A stretch of DNA of 64,000 bases, from contig JAKSQM010000002.1 of assembly GCA_024404115.1 (NCBI GenBank), forward strand, positions 227,104 to 291,103, read 5' to 3'. Both the position numbers and the translations under genes were made by a program. Source of the stretch: Clostridia bacterium. GTDB lineage: Bacteria > Bacillota > Clostridia > Oscillospirales > Acutalibacteraceae. How positions within the stretch are numbered: the stretch's first letter is position 1; the number at the start of each line of letters is the position of its first letter. The notes under the pieces are model-generated. The model searched no databases. It had not been told where the DNA came from and was given only the letters and a program-made list of their open reading frames with translations. This document shows positions 11,753 to 20,920 of this stretch, piece after piece.

Positions 11753-12631
11753 TTATCCCCTCGCCGCCTGCCTTAAACAGCTGCAAAGCCTTGTTAAAAG
11801 CAGGTTGAGGTTAGCGTTTTTATTTGCAAAATCGTTTAATTCGTTTATTTTATCAATAAGCTTCATAAGATTATCAAGGGCAAAAAATGATGCGCATTTC
11901 TGCGATACTTCATCAAATTCTGCCGAGGAAACACCGCTTTTAATAAGCACAGCGTTTCTGAAAATCTTTTGAAGAAATGAAAGGGTGTTTGTTATAAGCT
12001 GTCTGTCTTTTTCAAATACACCCGTTTTAGCCATAAATTCATACTCTGTTGGGAGCATAAGGCTCTCTGCCAGTTCACCTGCAAGGCGGGTTGCCTTTAA
12101 AATGTCTTCATCAGATGTGTTGCCGCTCTCGCCCATTGAATAGACCGTTGCCCTTGAACGGATTGTTTCGAGCATTGAGCCAGCGTTATCACAGCAAAGG
12201 ATAAACTTAACATTTGCAGGCGGTTCCTCAAGAACCTTTAAAAAAGCGTTCTGTGCGCTGTCATTCATTGTTTCTGCGTCTTTAATAATGCAGACCTTGC
12301 CCATTGCCTCGCCCGGCTTTATATAAACAGAGGGCTTGATTTTTTCTCTTACGATGCTGACAGAGAACTCTTTTTTATTTTTTTCTCTTTTGTATTCTGA
12401 AATATCGGGGTGGTATCTGCCAAGAGCCTTTTTGCAATCACGGCAGATTCCGCAGGGAATTTCGCTATCACTGCTACAAAGAGCGGCGGCAGAAAGAAAA
12501 TACGCAAAATCCACCCTTGAATTGTAATCGCCCTTATCAAGAATAATTGCATGGGGCAGCTTTTTGGAGCTGATAACCTTGCTCAGCTCGTTTTTTAATT
12601 TATCGGTTAAATTAAAATCGTTGATGTTCAT
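11753..12631 (-). CDS. holB: DNA polymerase III subunit delta'
   Basis: A 292-residue clamp-loader subunit. It has the four-cysteine zinc module of delta'/gamma proteins (C near SAAALCSSDSEIPCGICRDC), a DAETMNDSAQNAFLKVLEEPP segment (Walker B-like region and sensor) and the arginine-finger motif SRA (ETIRSRATVY). The P-loop position is degenerate (LDKGDYNSR), as is usual for delta', which does not hydrolyse ATP. I use the ATG at 12631, one base after the darA stop. The frame stays open for 18 more codons inside darA, but the MNINDF start fits the family better. Its length is slightly below the usual ~320. Confidence 0.9.
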   Translation of the reverse strand: MNINDFNLTDKLKNELSKVISSKKLPHAIILDKGDYNSRVDFAYFLSAAALCSSDSEIPCGICRDCKKALGRYHPDISEYKREKNKKEFSVSIVREKIKPSVYIKPGEAMGKVCIIKDAETMNDSAQNAFLKVLEEPPANVKFILCCDNAGSMLETIRSRATVYSMGESGNTSDEDILKATRLAGELAESLMLPTEYEFMAKTGVFEKDRQLITNTLSFLQKIFRNAVLIKSGVSSAEFDEVSQKCASFFALDNLMKLIDKINELNDFANKNANLNLLLTRLCSCLRQAARG

Positions 12632-12632
12632 A

Positions 12633-12956
12633 TTACATTTTGTAGAACTGCTCAACATCAAGAACAAAAACTGTTGCACCGCCAACAGTAAGCTTCATTT
12701 TGGGTGCAGACATAAAATCAGCGGCAAATGAGGGCATTGAAGCGATTTCCTCTTCACGCTTTCTGCAATTTGTTCTTAAAATGTCAAGTGCATCTTCAAG
12801 TCTTTCATCTTCAACACCCATAATGAGTGTGAAGTTGCCTGTTTTAAGGAATCCGCCAGTGGTGGAGAGCTTTGTGGCATAAAGACCTGCACGGCTGATT
12901 TCGCTGAGAACTTTGTGAGAATCATCATTATTGATAATTGCTATAAGAAGTTTCAT
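12633..12956 (-). CDS. darA: Cyclic-di-AMP receptor DarA (PstA/YaaQ)
   Basis: A 107-residue PII-like protein. Known DarA/PstA proteins form trimers that bind c-di-AMP and signal osmolyte or metabolic state. The sequence matches the family along its whole length: MKLLIAIINNDD start, TKLSTTGGFLKTGNFTLIMGVEDE (the T-loop/nucleotide-binding area) and a C-terminal GGATVFVLDVEQF strand. It starts at ATG 12956 with AAGGATG upstream. The synteny darA-holB-ricT is conserved in Bacillus and Clostridia, supporting orthology. The partner protein bound by DarA is not known in general. Confidence 0.95.
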   Translation of the reverse strand: MKLLIAIINNDDSHKVLSEISRAGLYATKLSTTGGFLKTGNFTLIMGVEDERLEDALDILRTNCRKREEEIASMPSFAADFMSAPKMKLTVGGATVFVLDVEQFYKM

Positions 12957-12976
12957 TTAATTCATCCTTTCTATAT

Positions 12977-13927
12977 TTATACACTGATAGTTTCTACTAA
13001 AGCGATAATAAGGGGCATTGTGATGATAGACATAAAGCTTGCCACTGAAACAAGCTGGCTTGCAAGCCCCGTATCTTTATTATATTTTGCGCTGAAAAGC
13101 ACTGTGTTGCTGGCTGAGGGTGCGCTTGAAGAAATCATCATTGCGATTAAAAGCGTTCCAGTTAAGCCGAACAATCTGTAAAACAGATACATCACAACAG
13201 GCAGTAAAATCAGCTTGATTGAAGCAGTGAGAAAAATCTTTTTGTTTTTGAAAACAGAAAGCAGGTCGGTATTGGCAAGGTATGTGCCGAAAATAATCAT
13301 TGCCAAGGGTGTCTGCATTCCGTCAACAAAGCTGACGGGAGCAGTGATAATCTCTGGCAAATTGATATTTAAAAGATAAAACGGCAAACCAACCATAACA
13401 CCCAGCATACCTGGGTTTATAATAAGCTTTTTGAAATCAAACTTTTTGCTTTCGGTATCCATTATAAGGATGCCGTGGGTGAATGCCATAACATTAAATG
13501 CCATAACAACACCTGAGCAATAGAAAACGCCCTCACTGCCGAGAATTGCATTTGTTAAAGGAAGCACCATATAACCCACATTGCCGTAAACAGCACCGAA
13601 GCGATAAATTGCGTTTTTGTCTTTATCTCCTTTTAAGAAAAAGGGAGTGCTGATAATAATGCCGACAATATGTATTAAAAATCCGCAGCCAACTGCAATT
13701 AAAAGATTTCTTGCAGATTCCTTTGTAAATTCCTGTTCAAAGAAAGAGTTTACAATAACAGACGGGGTTACGATATAAAACAGCAAATCAGTGCAAGCCT
13801 TTGCCGTTTTTTCTGTATAGAGCTTTGTTTTATCGGTTATAAAGCCGATTAAAACAAGAATGTAAAGAATGCCAACCTGCTTTGCGGCAATCTGAACATT
13901 TGATAAAAAGAGTTGACCGTCAAACAT
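12977..13927 (-). CDS. Auxin-efflux-carrier (AEC) family permease
   Basis: A 316-residue membrane protein with about ten predicted helices in two five-helix halves. It has the AEC-type motifs NPGMLGVMVGLPFYLLN and MISSSAPSASNTVLFSAKY near the C-terminal half. AEC members in bacteria move organic acids such as malate, malonate or lactate. Its place between citrate synthase and darA in one operon makes an organic acid plausible, but this is inference. The start ATG 13927 has AAGGTG upstream. Confidence 0.85.
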   Translation of the reverse strand: MFDGQLFLSNVQIAAKQVGILYILVLIGFITDKTKLYTEKTAKACTDLLFYIVTPSVIVNSFFEQEFTKESARNLLIAVGCGFLIHIVGIIISTPFFLKGDKDKNAIYRFGAVYGNVGYMVLPLTNAILGSEGVFYCSGVVMAFNVMAFTHGILIMDTESKKFDFKKLIINPGMLGVMVGLPFYLLNINLPEIITAPVSFVDGMQTPLAMIIFGTYLANTDLLSVFKNKKIFLTASIKLILLPVVMYLFYRLFGLTGTLLIAMMISSSAPSASNTVLFSAKYNKDTGLASQLVSVASFMSIITMPLIIALVETISV

Positions 13928-13941
13928 TCTAACACCTTAAA

Positions 13942-14826
13942 TTATGCCTTATTTTCTTTTGAACGGTCATATGACCTGCCAACAAGAGTTGCGATAATCA
14001 TAACAGGAATAAGAACATCACAAAGCTCAACACCGTAGCCTGTGCAGAGGAGGTCGCTTCTGCCAACAACAAGAAGAACTACCCTTGGAATGAAGCATGC
14101 AAGAGAGAAAACAACGGCAGGAATACCGTATGCAAACATCTTGAAGTAGCTTTCACCGTCGTCAACCTCAGATGCTGTCTGAGCGAAATAGAGAAGATAA
14201 AGCATTGTGAAGCCGATAGCAAAAAGGCTTATGAAAAGGTCTGAAACATTGATGAAGCTGATTGTTGTTTTAAACTTCATAAGGATTCTTGCAACTGTCC
14301 ACAAAGGAAGTGCGAGGGCAAATGTTCTTAATTTGTAGCCAACATTTTTCTTTGAGAAATAGCCGATTGCCATAACAACAAAATAGATTGTTGCAAGAAG
14401 AGCGAACAAACCCTCAAAAAGAACGATTAAACCGCCCTGCTGTGAAATGTACTGAAGCTTTGTCTGGTCGAATTTATAAGTATAATCCTGACCAAGTGAA
14501 AGGAAAGATGTGAAACACTTAACAGCATCTGTTACAAAGCCGAATGCGGCAAGAAGAAATGCAAATCCGCCAGCAACAGGTGAAAGTGAAATCTTTCTGA
14601 TTTCAAGATTCTTTTTGTTTGCGAATGCAACAGCAACGCTGAAAACTGCAACAAAAAGCATAATTGCATACATTGCATAAACTGAGAAATCTATCTTTGA
14701 ATAGAAGCCAGTCTGTGGCTCAAGGATTTTGAAATACTGGTAAATTCTCAATGGGCAAAGAAGCAAAATGCCAACAGCCATTGCAATGAAAGATGCGGTG
14801 AATGGATAACTTTTTGAATTTTTCAT
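13942..14826 (-). CDS. Polytopic membrane protein, function unknown
   Basis: A 294-residue protein with about eight hydrophobic segments spaced along the whole chain and short loops; the C-terminus is hydrophilic (GRSYDRSKENKA). No catalytic or transporter motif was recognised. It lies 16 nt after citrate synthase and 14 nt before the AEC permease, so it is surely cotranscribed. The start ATG 14826 has GGGTGTA upstream. It may be a conserved Ruminococcaceae membrane protein, but I cannot assign a family. Confidence 0.75.
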   Translation of the reverse strand: MKNSKSYPFTASFIAMAVGILLLCPLRIYQYFKILEPQTGFYSKIDFSVYAMYAIMLFVAVFSVAVAFANKKNLEIRKISLSPVAGGFAFLLAAFGFVTDAVKCFTSFLSLGQDYTYKFDQTKLQYISQQGGLIVLFEGLFALLATIYFVVMAIGYFSKKNVGYKLRTFALALPLWTVARILMKFKTTISFINVSDLFISLFAIGFTMLYLLYFAQTASEVDDGESYFKMFAYGIPAVVFSLACFIPRVVLLVVGRSDLLCTGYGVELCDVLIPVMIIATLVGRSYDRSKENKA

Positions 14827-14842
14827 AAATTACACCCGATTC

Positions 14843-16264
14843 TTATTTTTCAATACGTTCCGACGCAGGAATGTATTCTGAGTTGATTTTATAATCGTTA
14901 GCTCTGTCGTCAAGCTTAATATAATCACGCTTTGATACAACACTTTTGTATGCAGGTCTGATAATCTTTTTGCCTGTGGTAATCTCTTCGATTCTGTGGG
15001 CAAGCCAGCCTGAAAGCCTTGCTGTTGCAAAAAGCGGAGTAAACAAATCCTGTGGAATGCCAAGCATTTTGTAAATGAAGCCAGAATAAAGGTCAACATT
15101 AGCGCAGATATTTTTGTTGATACCCTTGCTTTTACGATAAATTTCGGGGGTCAGCCTTTCAACTGCCTCAATAACATTGTATTCCTCCATCATACCCGTT
15201 TTTTCTGCAAAGTTTCTTGCTTCTTTTTTGAGTATTTTTGCTCGTGGGTCAGAGAGAGTATAAACAGCGTGTCCCATACCGTAAATAAGACCAGAATGGT
15301 CAAAAGCCTCTTTATTGATGATTTTATAAAGATAATCTTCAATTCTGCTATCATCTGTATAGTCGCCGGCATTTTCCATAATATCTTCAACCATACCTGC
15401 AACCTTGAGGTTTGCACCGCCGTGGCGTGGACCTTTAAGTGCACCGATACCTGCGGCAATTGCTGAGTATGTATCTGTTCCGCTGGAGGTTACAACTCTT
15501 GTTGCGAAGCTGGAGTTATTACCGCCGCCGTGCTCTGCATGAAGCATAAGGCAGGTATCAAGTAAAAGAGCCTCATCCTCGGTGAACTGTTTATTCGATC
15601 TGATTGAGTTTAAGATACATTCAGCTGTGGTCTGCGTTGGCTTAATAGGATGAATATACATACTCTTGCCATAGAAGTTTCTGCGCTTAACCTGATATGA
15701 ATAAGCCATAAGAGCAGGCATTCTTGCAATAAGCTGAATTGACTGCCTGATAACATTCTCAACAGAAGTGTCATCTGGGTTATCGTCATAAGAATAAAGA
15801 GCAAGCACAAGGCGGGCAAGCATATTCATAATATCCTTGGAGGGATTTTTCATAATCATATCTTCGCTGAAGCCCTTAGGAAGATCACGGCATTTGCCGA
15901 GAATTTCTCTGAAAGTTTCAAGCTGAGTTCTGTCTGGTAAAAATCCAAAAATCAGAAGCCATGCAACCTCTTCAAAGCCAAAACGCTTATCCTCCTGTGC
16001 GGAGCGTACAATTCTTGAAACATTAAATCCACGGTAATAAAGGCGACCCTCATGAGGAACCTTTTCACCGTCGTTAAGATAGTAGCCGTTAACAGAGCAT
16101 ACACGGGTAAGTCCAGCCATAACGCCAGTGCCGTCCGCATTACGAAGTCCTCTTTTAACGCCGTACTTTTCAAAGTTTTTTTCGTCGATCGCATTCACTT
16201 TTTTAATGTTACTAACCAAAAATTCGATATTTTCCTGTGAAAGCGGTTCGTTGTTACTACTCAT
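14843..16264 (-). CDS. citZ: Citrate/2-methylcitrate synthase
   Basis: A 473-residue citrate synthase that condenses acetyl-CoA with oxaloacetate at the entry of the oxidative TCA branch toward 2-oxoglutarate and glutamate. The catalytic residues of the family are present: H281 in GPRHGGANL, H332 in GMGHAVY and D391 in VDLYSG, with SDPRAK and ATARLSGWLAHR also conserved. The chain is about 40-90 residues longer than Bacillus CitZ, mainly at the N-terminus (about residues 1-60). Closely related family members use propionyl-CoA, so methylcitrate activity cannot be excluded. It is the first gene of an eight-gene operon; AGGTGGTGA precedes the ATG. Confidence 0.93.
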   Translation of the reverse strand: MSSNNEPLSQENIEFLVSNIKKVNAIDEKNFEKYGVKRGLRNADGTGVMAGLTRVCSVNGYYLNDGEKVPHEGRLYYRGFNVSRIVRSAQEDKRFGFEEVAWLLIFGFLPDRTQLETFREILGKCRDLPKGFSEDMIMKNPSKDIMNMLARLVLALYSYDDNPDDTSVENVIRQSIQLIARMPALMAYSYQVKRRNFYGKSMYIHPIKPTQTTAECILNSIRSNKQFTEDEALLLDTCLMLHAEHGGGNNSSFATRVVTSSGTDTYSAIAAGIGALKGPRHGGANLKVAGMVEDIMENAGDYTDDSRIEDYLYKIINKEAFDHSGLIYGMGHAVYTLSDPRAKILKKEARNFAEKTGMMEEYNVIEAVERLTPEIYRKSKGINKNICANVDLYSGFIYKMLGIPQDLFTPLFATARLSGWLAHRIEEITTGKKIIRPAYKSVVSKRDYIKLDDRANDYKINSEYIPASERIEK

Positions 16265-16290
16265 AATTTCACCACCTAATAATTCTCTTT

Positions 16291-16320
16291 ATTATACATC
16301 AAAATGTTAGGTCAAGTCAA
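16291..16320 (-). promoter_or_regulatory. Promoter of the citZ-to-hydrolase operon
   Basis: TTGACT and a perfect TATAAT are separated by 18 nt on the minus strand, 27 nt before the citZ start. It is the only good promoter seen upstream of the eight contiguous minus-strand genes. Confidence 0.7.
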
Positions 16321-16364
16321 GGAATAAATACAAACTGCATATCAGAATTTTTGTTAAAATTATG

Positions 16365-16393
16365 TTGCCCTATTTTAAAAGATATGTTAATAT
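16365..16393 (+). promoter_or_regulatory. Possible promoter for the FGGY kinase gene
   Basis: TTGCCC and TAATAT are separated by 17 nt, ending 31 nt before the kinase ATG. Both hexamers are imperfect. Confidence 0.35.
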
Positions 16394-16424
16394 ATGGACA
16401 GTATCTTTTGATATGGAGGAAAGT

Positions 16425-17720
16425 ATGAAAAGTATCGGAATTGACATTGGAACAACAGGAATCTGCGGTGTTTCTGTTGACACAAATAGCGGTGAAATAT
16501 TAAAAACTGTCAGCCGTGCCAATGATTGTTTTATAAAATCTGACCTTGATTTTGAAAAAATTCAGGACGGCGAAAAAATCCTTGGCAAGGTTAAAGAGAT
16601 TATCGGTGAGCTTTTTGATGAGGAAACTGCATCAATCGGTTTTTCAAATCAGATGCACGGAATTATCTATGTGGATAAATCGGGCAAAGCACTCTCCCCT
16701 CTTTACATCTGGCAGGACGGACGAGGAAATCAGCCTTACAAAGACGGCAAAACTTACGCTGAGTATATGAATTCATTTGCAGGCTACGGACTTGTTACCG
16801 ACCTTTACAACCGTGAAAACGGACTTGTGCCTGAGGACACAGCCTTTGCTATCACAATTGGCGATTACTGCATTATGAACATCTGTGAGGCAGAGAAGCC
16901 GCTTATGCACATCACAAATGCCGCAAGCTTTGGCGGATTTGATTGTGAAAACTACTGCTTCACACTTGATTTGCCCTATCTCCCAGAGGTTACAAAAGAG
17001 CTCAGCGTGGCAGGATATTACAAAAATGTGCCTGTTTGCGTTTCTGTTGGTGATAATCAGGCAAGCTTTATTGGCTCTGTGAGAGATAATGATTTCGCTC
17101 TTATAAATGTTGGCACAGGCTCACAGATTTCTGTAATTCAAAAGAGCAGCACGCTACCTGTGGGCATTGAGGCAAGACCCTTTGACGGCAACGGATATCT
17201 TGCGGCAGGCTGTGCGCTTTGTGGCGGTCGAGCATTTAAGATGGTTGAGAGATTTATTGCTCAGTGTGCTGAATTGGCAACTGGCGAGCTTCCCGAAAAT
17301 CTTTATAAAAAAATCGACAAGCTTCTTGAAGAGAAAACTGAAACAACCATGAAAGCAGACAGCAGATTCTGCGGAACGAGAGTTGACCCCTCTGTTAAGG
17401 GCTGCTACACAAATGTTGACGAGCTGAATTTTACCCCTGCGGATATGATTCTTGCAACGCTCAAGGGTATGAGTCAGGAGCTTTATGATATGTATGCTCT
17501 TATGAATGCGGAAAGCAAGGGTCTTGTATGCTCTGGCAACGGCATCAGAAAGAACCCTGCGTTACAGAAAATTATAAAAGAAAACTTCAATATGGATTTG
17601 TATTTTCCACTTTATGAGGAAGAAGCGGCATACGGTGCGGCACTTTCTTCAATGGCATGCAGTGGAATTTGCAAAGACCTTAACGAAGCGAGAAAACTTA
17701 TAAAATACAAAGGAGAATAA
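16425..17720 (+). CDS. FGGY-family carbohydrate kinase
   Basis: A 431-residue sugar kinase. The N-terminal phosphate-1 motif (GIDIGTTGICGVSVD), the NQMHGIIYVD strand, WQDGRG, and the C-terminal SGNGIRKNP and EEEAAYGAALSSMAC segments are those of the FGGY/actin-like fold. FGGY kinases phosphorylate xylulose, ribulose, sedoheptulose, glycerol or similar. The MHG...WQDGR pattern resembles sedoheptulo- and xylulokinases, but I do not fix a substrate. The ATG at 16425 follows TGGAGGA; the frame is open 21 codons upstream without a ribosome site. It ends 2 nt before the manA start. Confidence 0.88.
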   Translation: MKSIGIDIGTTGICGVSVDTNSGEILKTVSRANDCFIKSDLDFEKIQDGEKILGKVKEIIGELFDEETASIGFSNQMHGIIYVDKSGKALSPLYIWQDGRGNQPYKDGKTYAEYMNSFAGYGLVTDLYNRENGLVPEDTAFAITIGDYCIMNICEAEKPLMHITNAASFGGFDCENYCFTLDLPYLPEVTKELSVAGYYKNVPVCVSVGDNQASFIGSVRDNDFALINVGTGSQISVIQKSSTLPVGIEARPFDGNGYLAAGCALCGGRAFKMVERFIAQCAELATGELPENLYKKIDKLLEEKTETTMKADSRFCGTRVDPSVKGCYTNVDELNFTPADMILATLKGMSQELYDMYALMNAESKGLVCSGNGIRKNPALQKIIKENFNMDLYFPLYEEEAAYGAALSSMACSGICKDLNEARKLIKYKGE

Positions 17721-17722
17721 AA

Positions 17723-18739
17723 ATGTTTTACGATTATCCGATTTTCTTTGAAAAGAACAGAGTATTCAGAGTTTACAAGGGCGGCAAGCTTTTTGCTGAC
17801 TTCTTCTCTGACGATTCACAGGACGGCAACTACCCCGAAGAGTGGGTTGTTTCATCTGTTCACGCTCTTAATGACGGCAGCACAGATGAATATGAGGGAA
17901 TTTCAAAGATTAAAGATTCAGACCTTTACCTCAGCGACGCTATGAAAGAATACAAAAAAGAAATGCTTGGCGACAATGAGGATATTGGTGTTCTTACAAA
18001 GATTCTTGACAGTGCAATTCGTCTGCCCGTTCAGGCTCACCCCGACAAGCCTTTTTCAAGAAAGTATTTTAATTCAAGCTACGGCAAAGAAGAAAGCTGG
18101 GTTATCCTTGCAACACGCCCAGGTGGAAAGGTATTCTACGGCTTCAAGGATGGCGTAACACTTGAACAGTTTGAAAAGGCAATTGAAGAAAGTGAAACCA
18201 GCAAAACAGCAATGGAAGACCTCCTTGAATCATTCGAGGTTAAGCCCGGTGATGTAATTTACATCCCTGCAAAAATGGTTCACGCAATCGGTGCAGGCTG
18301 TCTGCTTCTTGAGGTTCAGGAGCCGTCAGATTTCACCGTTCAGCCTGAGCGTTGGTGCGGTGATTACAAGCTCTCTGACCACGAAATGTATTTAGGTCTT
18401 GACAAGAAAACAGCACTTGAATGCTTTGATGTAAACAAAAAGTTCCCCGCTCCCCTCACCCCAAATGTAATTGAAGAGAAAGACGGCGTGAAGTACGAAT
18501 CACTCATTGACGAGCGTATGACAAAGACTTTCAATGTAAGAAGAGTTACACTTGACGGCGGCGAATTCAAAATGAACGGCGGAGTTAAGATTTATGTTGT
18601 TACAGACGGCAACGGCAAAATCACAGGCGACGGCTACGAAAAAGAAATAACCAAAGGCGATTATTTCTTCATCTCAGAATCTGCAAAAGATAAATTTGCT
18701 CTCAGCGGAAATATGACACTTATTGAGTGCTATAGATAA
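17723..18739 (+). CDS. manA: Mannose-6-phosphate isomerase, class I
   Basis: A 338-residue zinc-dependent isomerase interconverting mannose-6-phosphate and fructose-6-phosphate. The double-cupin motifs are visible: Q104-A-H106-P-D-K, the KEES segment at 122-125 and PAKMVHAIGAGCLLLEVQEPSDFT near 175-198, which carry the zinc ligands. The length fits the Firmicute short form. It is translationally linked to the FGGY kinase: GGAGAATAAAA spans the kinase stop. The pair suggests a small sugar-phosphate entry unit that ends at the 18767 terminator. Confidence 0.93.
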   Translation: MFYDYPIFFEKNRVFRVYKGGKLFADFFSDDSQDGNYPEEWVVSSVHALNDGSTDEYEGISKIKDSDLYLSDAMKEYKKEMLGDNEDIGVLTKILDSAIRLPVQAHPDKPFSRKYFNSSYGKEESWVILATRPGGKVFYGFKDGVTLEQFEKAIEESETSKTAMEDLLESFEVKPGDVIYIPAKMVHAIGAGCLLLEVQEPSDFTVQPERWCGDYKLSDHEMYLGLDKKTALECFDVNKKFPAPLTPNVIEEKDGVKYESLIDERMTKTFNVRRVTLDGGEFKMNGGVKIYVVTDGNGKITGDGYEKEITKGDYFFISESAKDKFALSGNMTLIECYR

Positions 18740-18766
18740 TCAAAATTTCAATTTAATAACAAAAGC

Positions 18767-18804
18767 AAAGCACGGATTAGCTCAGTTGAACTAATCCGTG
18801 CTTT
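18767..18804. terminator. Bidirectional terminator between manA and the ABC importer operon
   Basis: A perfect 14-bp stem (AAAGCACGGATTAG with CTAATCCGTGCTTT, 10-nt loop) sits between convergent genes. T-rich tails follow on both strands, short on the plus strand. Confidence 0.85.
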
Positions 18805-18833
18805 TATGAAAGGAAGATAAAAAAGAGAATTGG

Positions 18834-19811
18834 TTATCTTTCTTCTCGGAAATATGAAAGTCCGAGACTTGCAGGTGGCTGGAATTCACGCTTCTGAAGC
18901 ATGCTGATAATAACAAGAACGATGATTGTTACAGCATAAGGTGCCATTTTGAAAAGCTCCTGTGTGCCCATGCCAAGACCTGGGATGTAGTTATGGATGA
19001 TGAAAAGTCCACCGAAAAGGATTGAGCCGAAGATGCTGATGTTCGGTCTCCAGATTGCGAAAATTACAAGTGCAATTGCGAGCCATCCTCTGTCGCCAAA
19101 TCCGTCGTTTGACCATACACCGCAAGCGTAGTCCATAACATAGTAAAGACCGCCAAATCCTGCAATTATGCTGCCGAGGATAATTGAAACATATTTGTAA
19201 CGCTCAACATTAACGCCTGCAGCATCTGCTGTTGCAGGGTTTTCACCAACTGCACGAAGCTTTAAGCCAGAGCGGGTTTTGTTGAAATAAAGTGAAACAA
19301 CAACTGCGATAATAATTGCAACATATGCAAGGAAGCTGTAAGAGAAAAGAATGTCGCCTACAACACCTAACTTATCAGCAAAAGGAAGTGATGTTTTGAA
19401 GCAAAGGCTTGTTTTTGAAAGTGTGATTGAGGGAACATCAAGACCTGAAAGCTTGATAAGTGAGCCACCAAAGAAGTTACCGAAGCCAACACCGAATGTT
19501 GTAAGTGCAAGACCTGTAACATTCTGATTTGCTTTAAGTGTAACTGTAAGAAGTGCGTAGATATAGCCCATAATTGCTGAGCCGATAATTGAGCAAAGAA
19601 GAGGAATAAGAACTGCAAGGAATGAATTCATATGTGCCGCATTCTGCTCATAGAAGAATCCGCCGATAACACCGCAGATACCGCCAACATACATAACGCC
19701 TGCTGTGCCGAGGTTAAGGTTACCGCTTTTTTCGGTGAGGATTTCACCAGTTGAACCGAACAGAAGCGGAATACCCTGAACAACTGCTCGCTGAATAAAT
19801 GCTACTACCAT
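18834..19811 (-). CDS. BMP-type nucleoside ABC importer, permease 2
   Basis: A 325-residue inner-membrane permease of the BPD_transp_2 type with about eight to nine helices. It carries family motifs LTEKSGNLNLGTAGVMYVGG near the start, FNKTRSGLKLRAVGENPATADAAGVNV in the cytoplasmic coupling loop and GFGGLYYV later. With the partner permease it forms the pore of a nucleoside importer. Its ATG overlaps the stop of permease 1 (TGATG), so translation is coupled. It is the last gene of the operon. Confidence 0.92.
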   Translation of the reverse strand: MVVAFIQRAVVQGIPLLFGSTGEILTEKSGNLNLGTAGVMYVGGICGVIGGFFYEQNAAHMNSFLAVLIPLLCSIIGSAIMGYIYALLTVTLKANQNVTGLALTTFGVGFGNFFGGSLIKLSGLDVPSITLSKTSLCFKTSLPFADKLGVVGDILFSYSFLAYVAIIIAVVVSLYFNKTRSGLKLRAVGENPATADAAGVNVERYKYVSIILGSIIAGFGGLYYVMDYACGVWSNDGFGDRGWLAIALVIFAIWRPNISIFGSILFGGLFIIHNYIPGLGMGTQELFKMAPYAVTIIVLVIISMLQKREFQPPASLGLSYFREER

Positions 19812-20920
19812 CAGTCTTTAACCTCCTTTGTCTTTTCACGGAACTTAAGCTTGTAATTGATGAAGAATTCACTGCCGATAATGAAGAAAATAATGATACC
19901 AGTGAGAATATCTGCGAAAGATTCGTTAAGACCGAAAATCATTGAGATTTCGCCTGCACCCTTCTGAAGGAATACAATAAGAAGAGCTGTGAGAATCATG
20001 TAAATGGGGTTAAACTTTGCAAGCCATGAAACCATGATAGCTGTGAAGCCTCGACCGCCTGCTGTATCTCTTGTTACAGTGTGGTCTGTGCCTGCTACCA
20101 TAAGAAGTCCTGCAATACCGCATAAAGCACCTGAAAGAATCATTGTTCTGATAACAACTTTCTTAACATTGATGCCGATATATTTTGCTGTGTTTTCGCT
20201 GCCGCCAACAACAGAAAGCTCATAGCCGTGCTTACTGTATTTAAGGTAGATATACATAATAACTGTGAGAACAATTACGATTGCAACGTTGCAGAAATAT
20301 TTCTGACCGAAAATTGTGGGGAACCAACCAGCGTTTGATGTGGGGTTGATGATACCGATATGACCCGAACCAGCAGGAACTGACCACTCGAAAACGAAAT
20401 ATGAAACAATCTGAATTGCGATGTAGTTCATCATAAGGGTAAAGAGTGTTTCGTTTGTGTTCCAGTTAGCTTTGAAGAAAGCAGGGATAAAGCCCCAGAT
20501 TGCGCCTGCAATAATACTTGCAACAACCATTACAAGGATAAGTGCCCAGTTGGGAATTTTATCGCCAAGGAAAATCATACATGTTGCAGAAGCAAGTGCG
20601 CCCATAAGTACCTGACCCTCTGCACCGATGTTCCAGAATTTCATTTTGAATGCGGGAGTAACTGCAAGGGAGATGCAAAGAAGAATTGCTGTGTTCTGAG
20701 CGGTTGACCAGATTTTTCTCTCTGTTCCAACTGCGCCAGAAATCATTGTGCCGTAAACCTCAAAAGGATTCTCGCCTGTAACAAGAACGGTAACAATTCC
20801 GCAGACAATAAGTGCCGCAACAATTGAAACGATTCTGATTAACCACGATTTTGTGGTGGGTAAGTTGCCCCTCTTTACAATATGAAAAAGAGGTTCGCTG
20901 ACTTTTTCTTTATTTTTCAT
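19811..20920 (-). CDS. BMP-type nucleoside ABC importer, permease 1
   Basis: A 369-residue permease of the same superfamily with an N-terminal hydrophilic segment before the first helix. GTERKIWSTAQNTAILLCISLA, NIGAEGQVLMGALAS and the coupling-loop motif YSKHGYELSVVGGSENTAKYIGINV mark it as the partner of the downstream permease. I use the ATG at 20920, 11 nt after GGAG; an in-frame GTG at 20932 lies directly on the ribosome site and is unlikely. It overlaps the ATPase gene by 11 nt. Confidence 0.92.
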   Translation of the reverse strand: MKNKEKVSEPLFHIVKRGNLPTTKSWLIRIVSIVAALIVCGIVTVLVTGENPFEVYGTMISGAVGTERKIWSTAQNTAILLCISLAVTPAFKMKFWNIGAEGQVLMGALASATCMIFLGDKIPNWALILVMVVASIIAGAIWGFIPAFFKANWNTNETLFTLMMNYIAIQIVSYFVFEWSVPAGSGHIGIINPTSNAGWFPTIFGQKYFCNVAIVIVLTVIMYIYLKYSKHGYELSVVGGSENTAKYIGINVKKVVIRTMILSGALCGIAGLLMVAGTDHTVTRDTAGGRGFTAIMVSWLAKFNPIYMILTALLIVFLQKGAGEISMIFGLNESFADILTGIIIFFIIGSEFFINYKLKFREKTKEVKD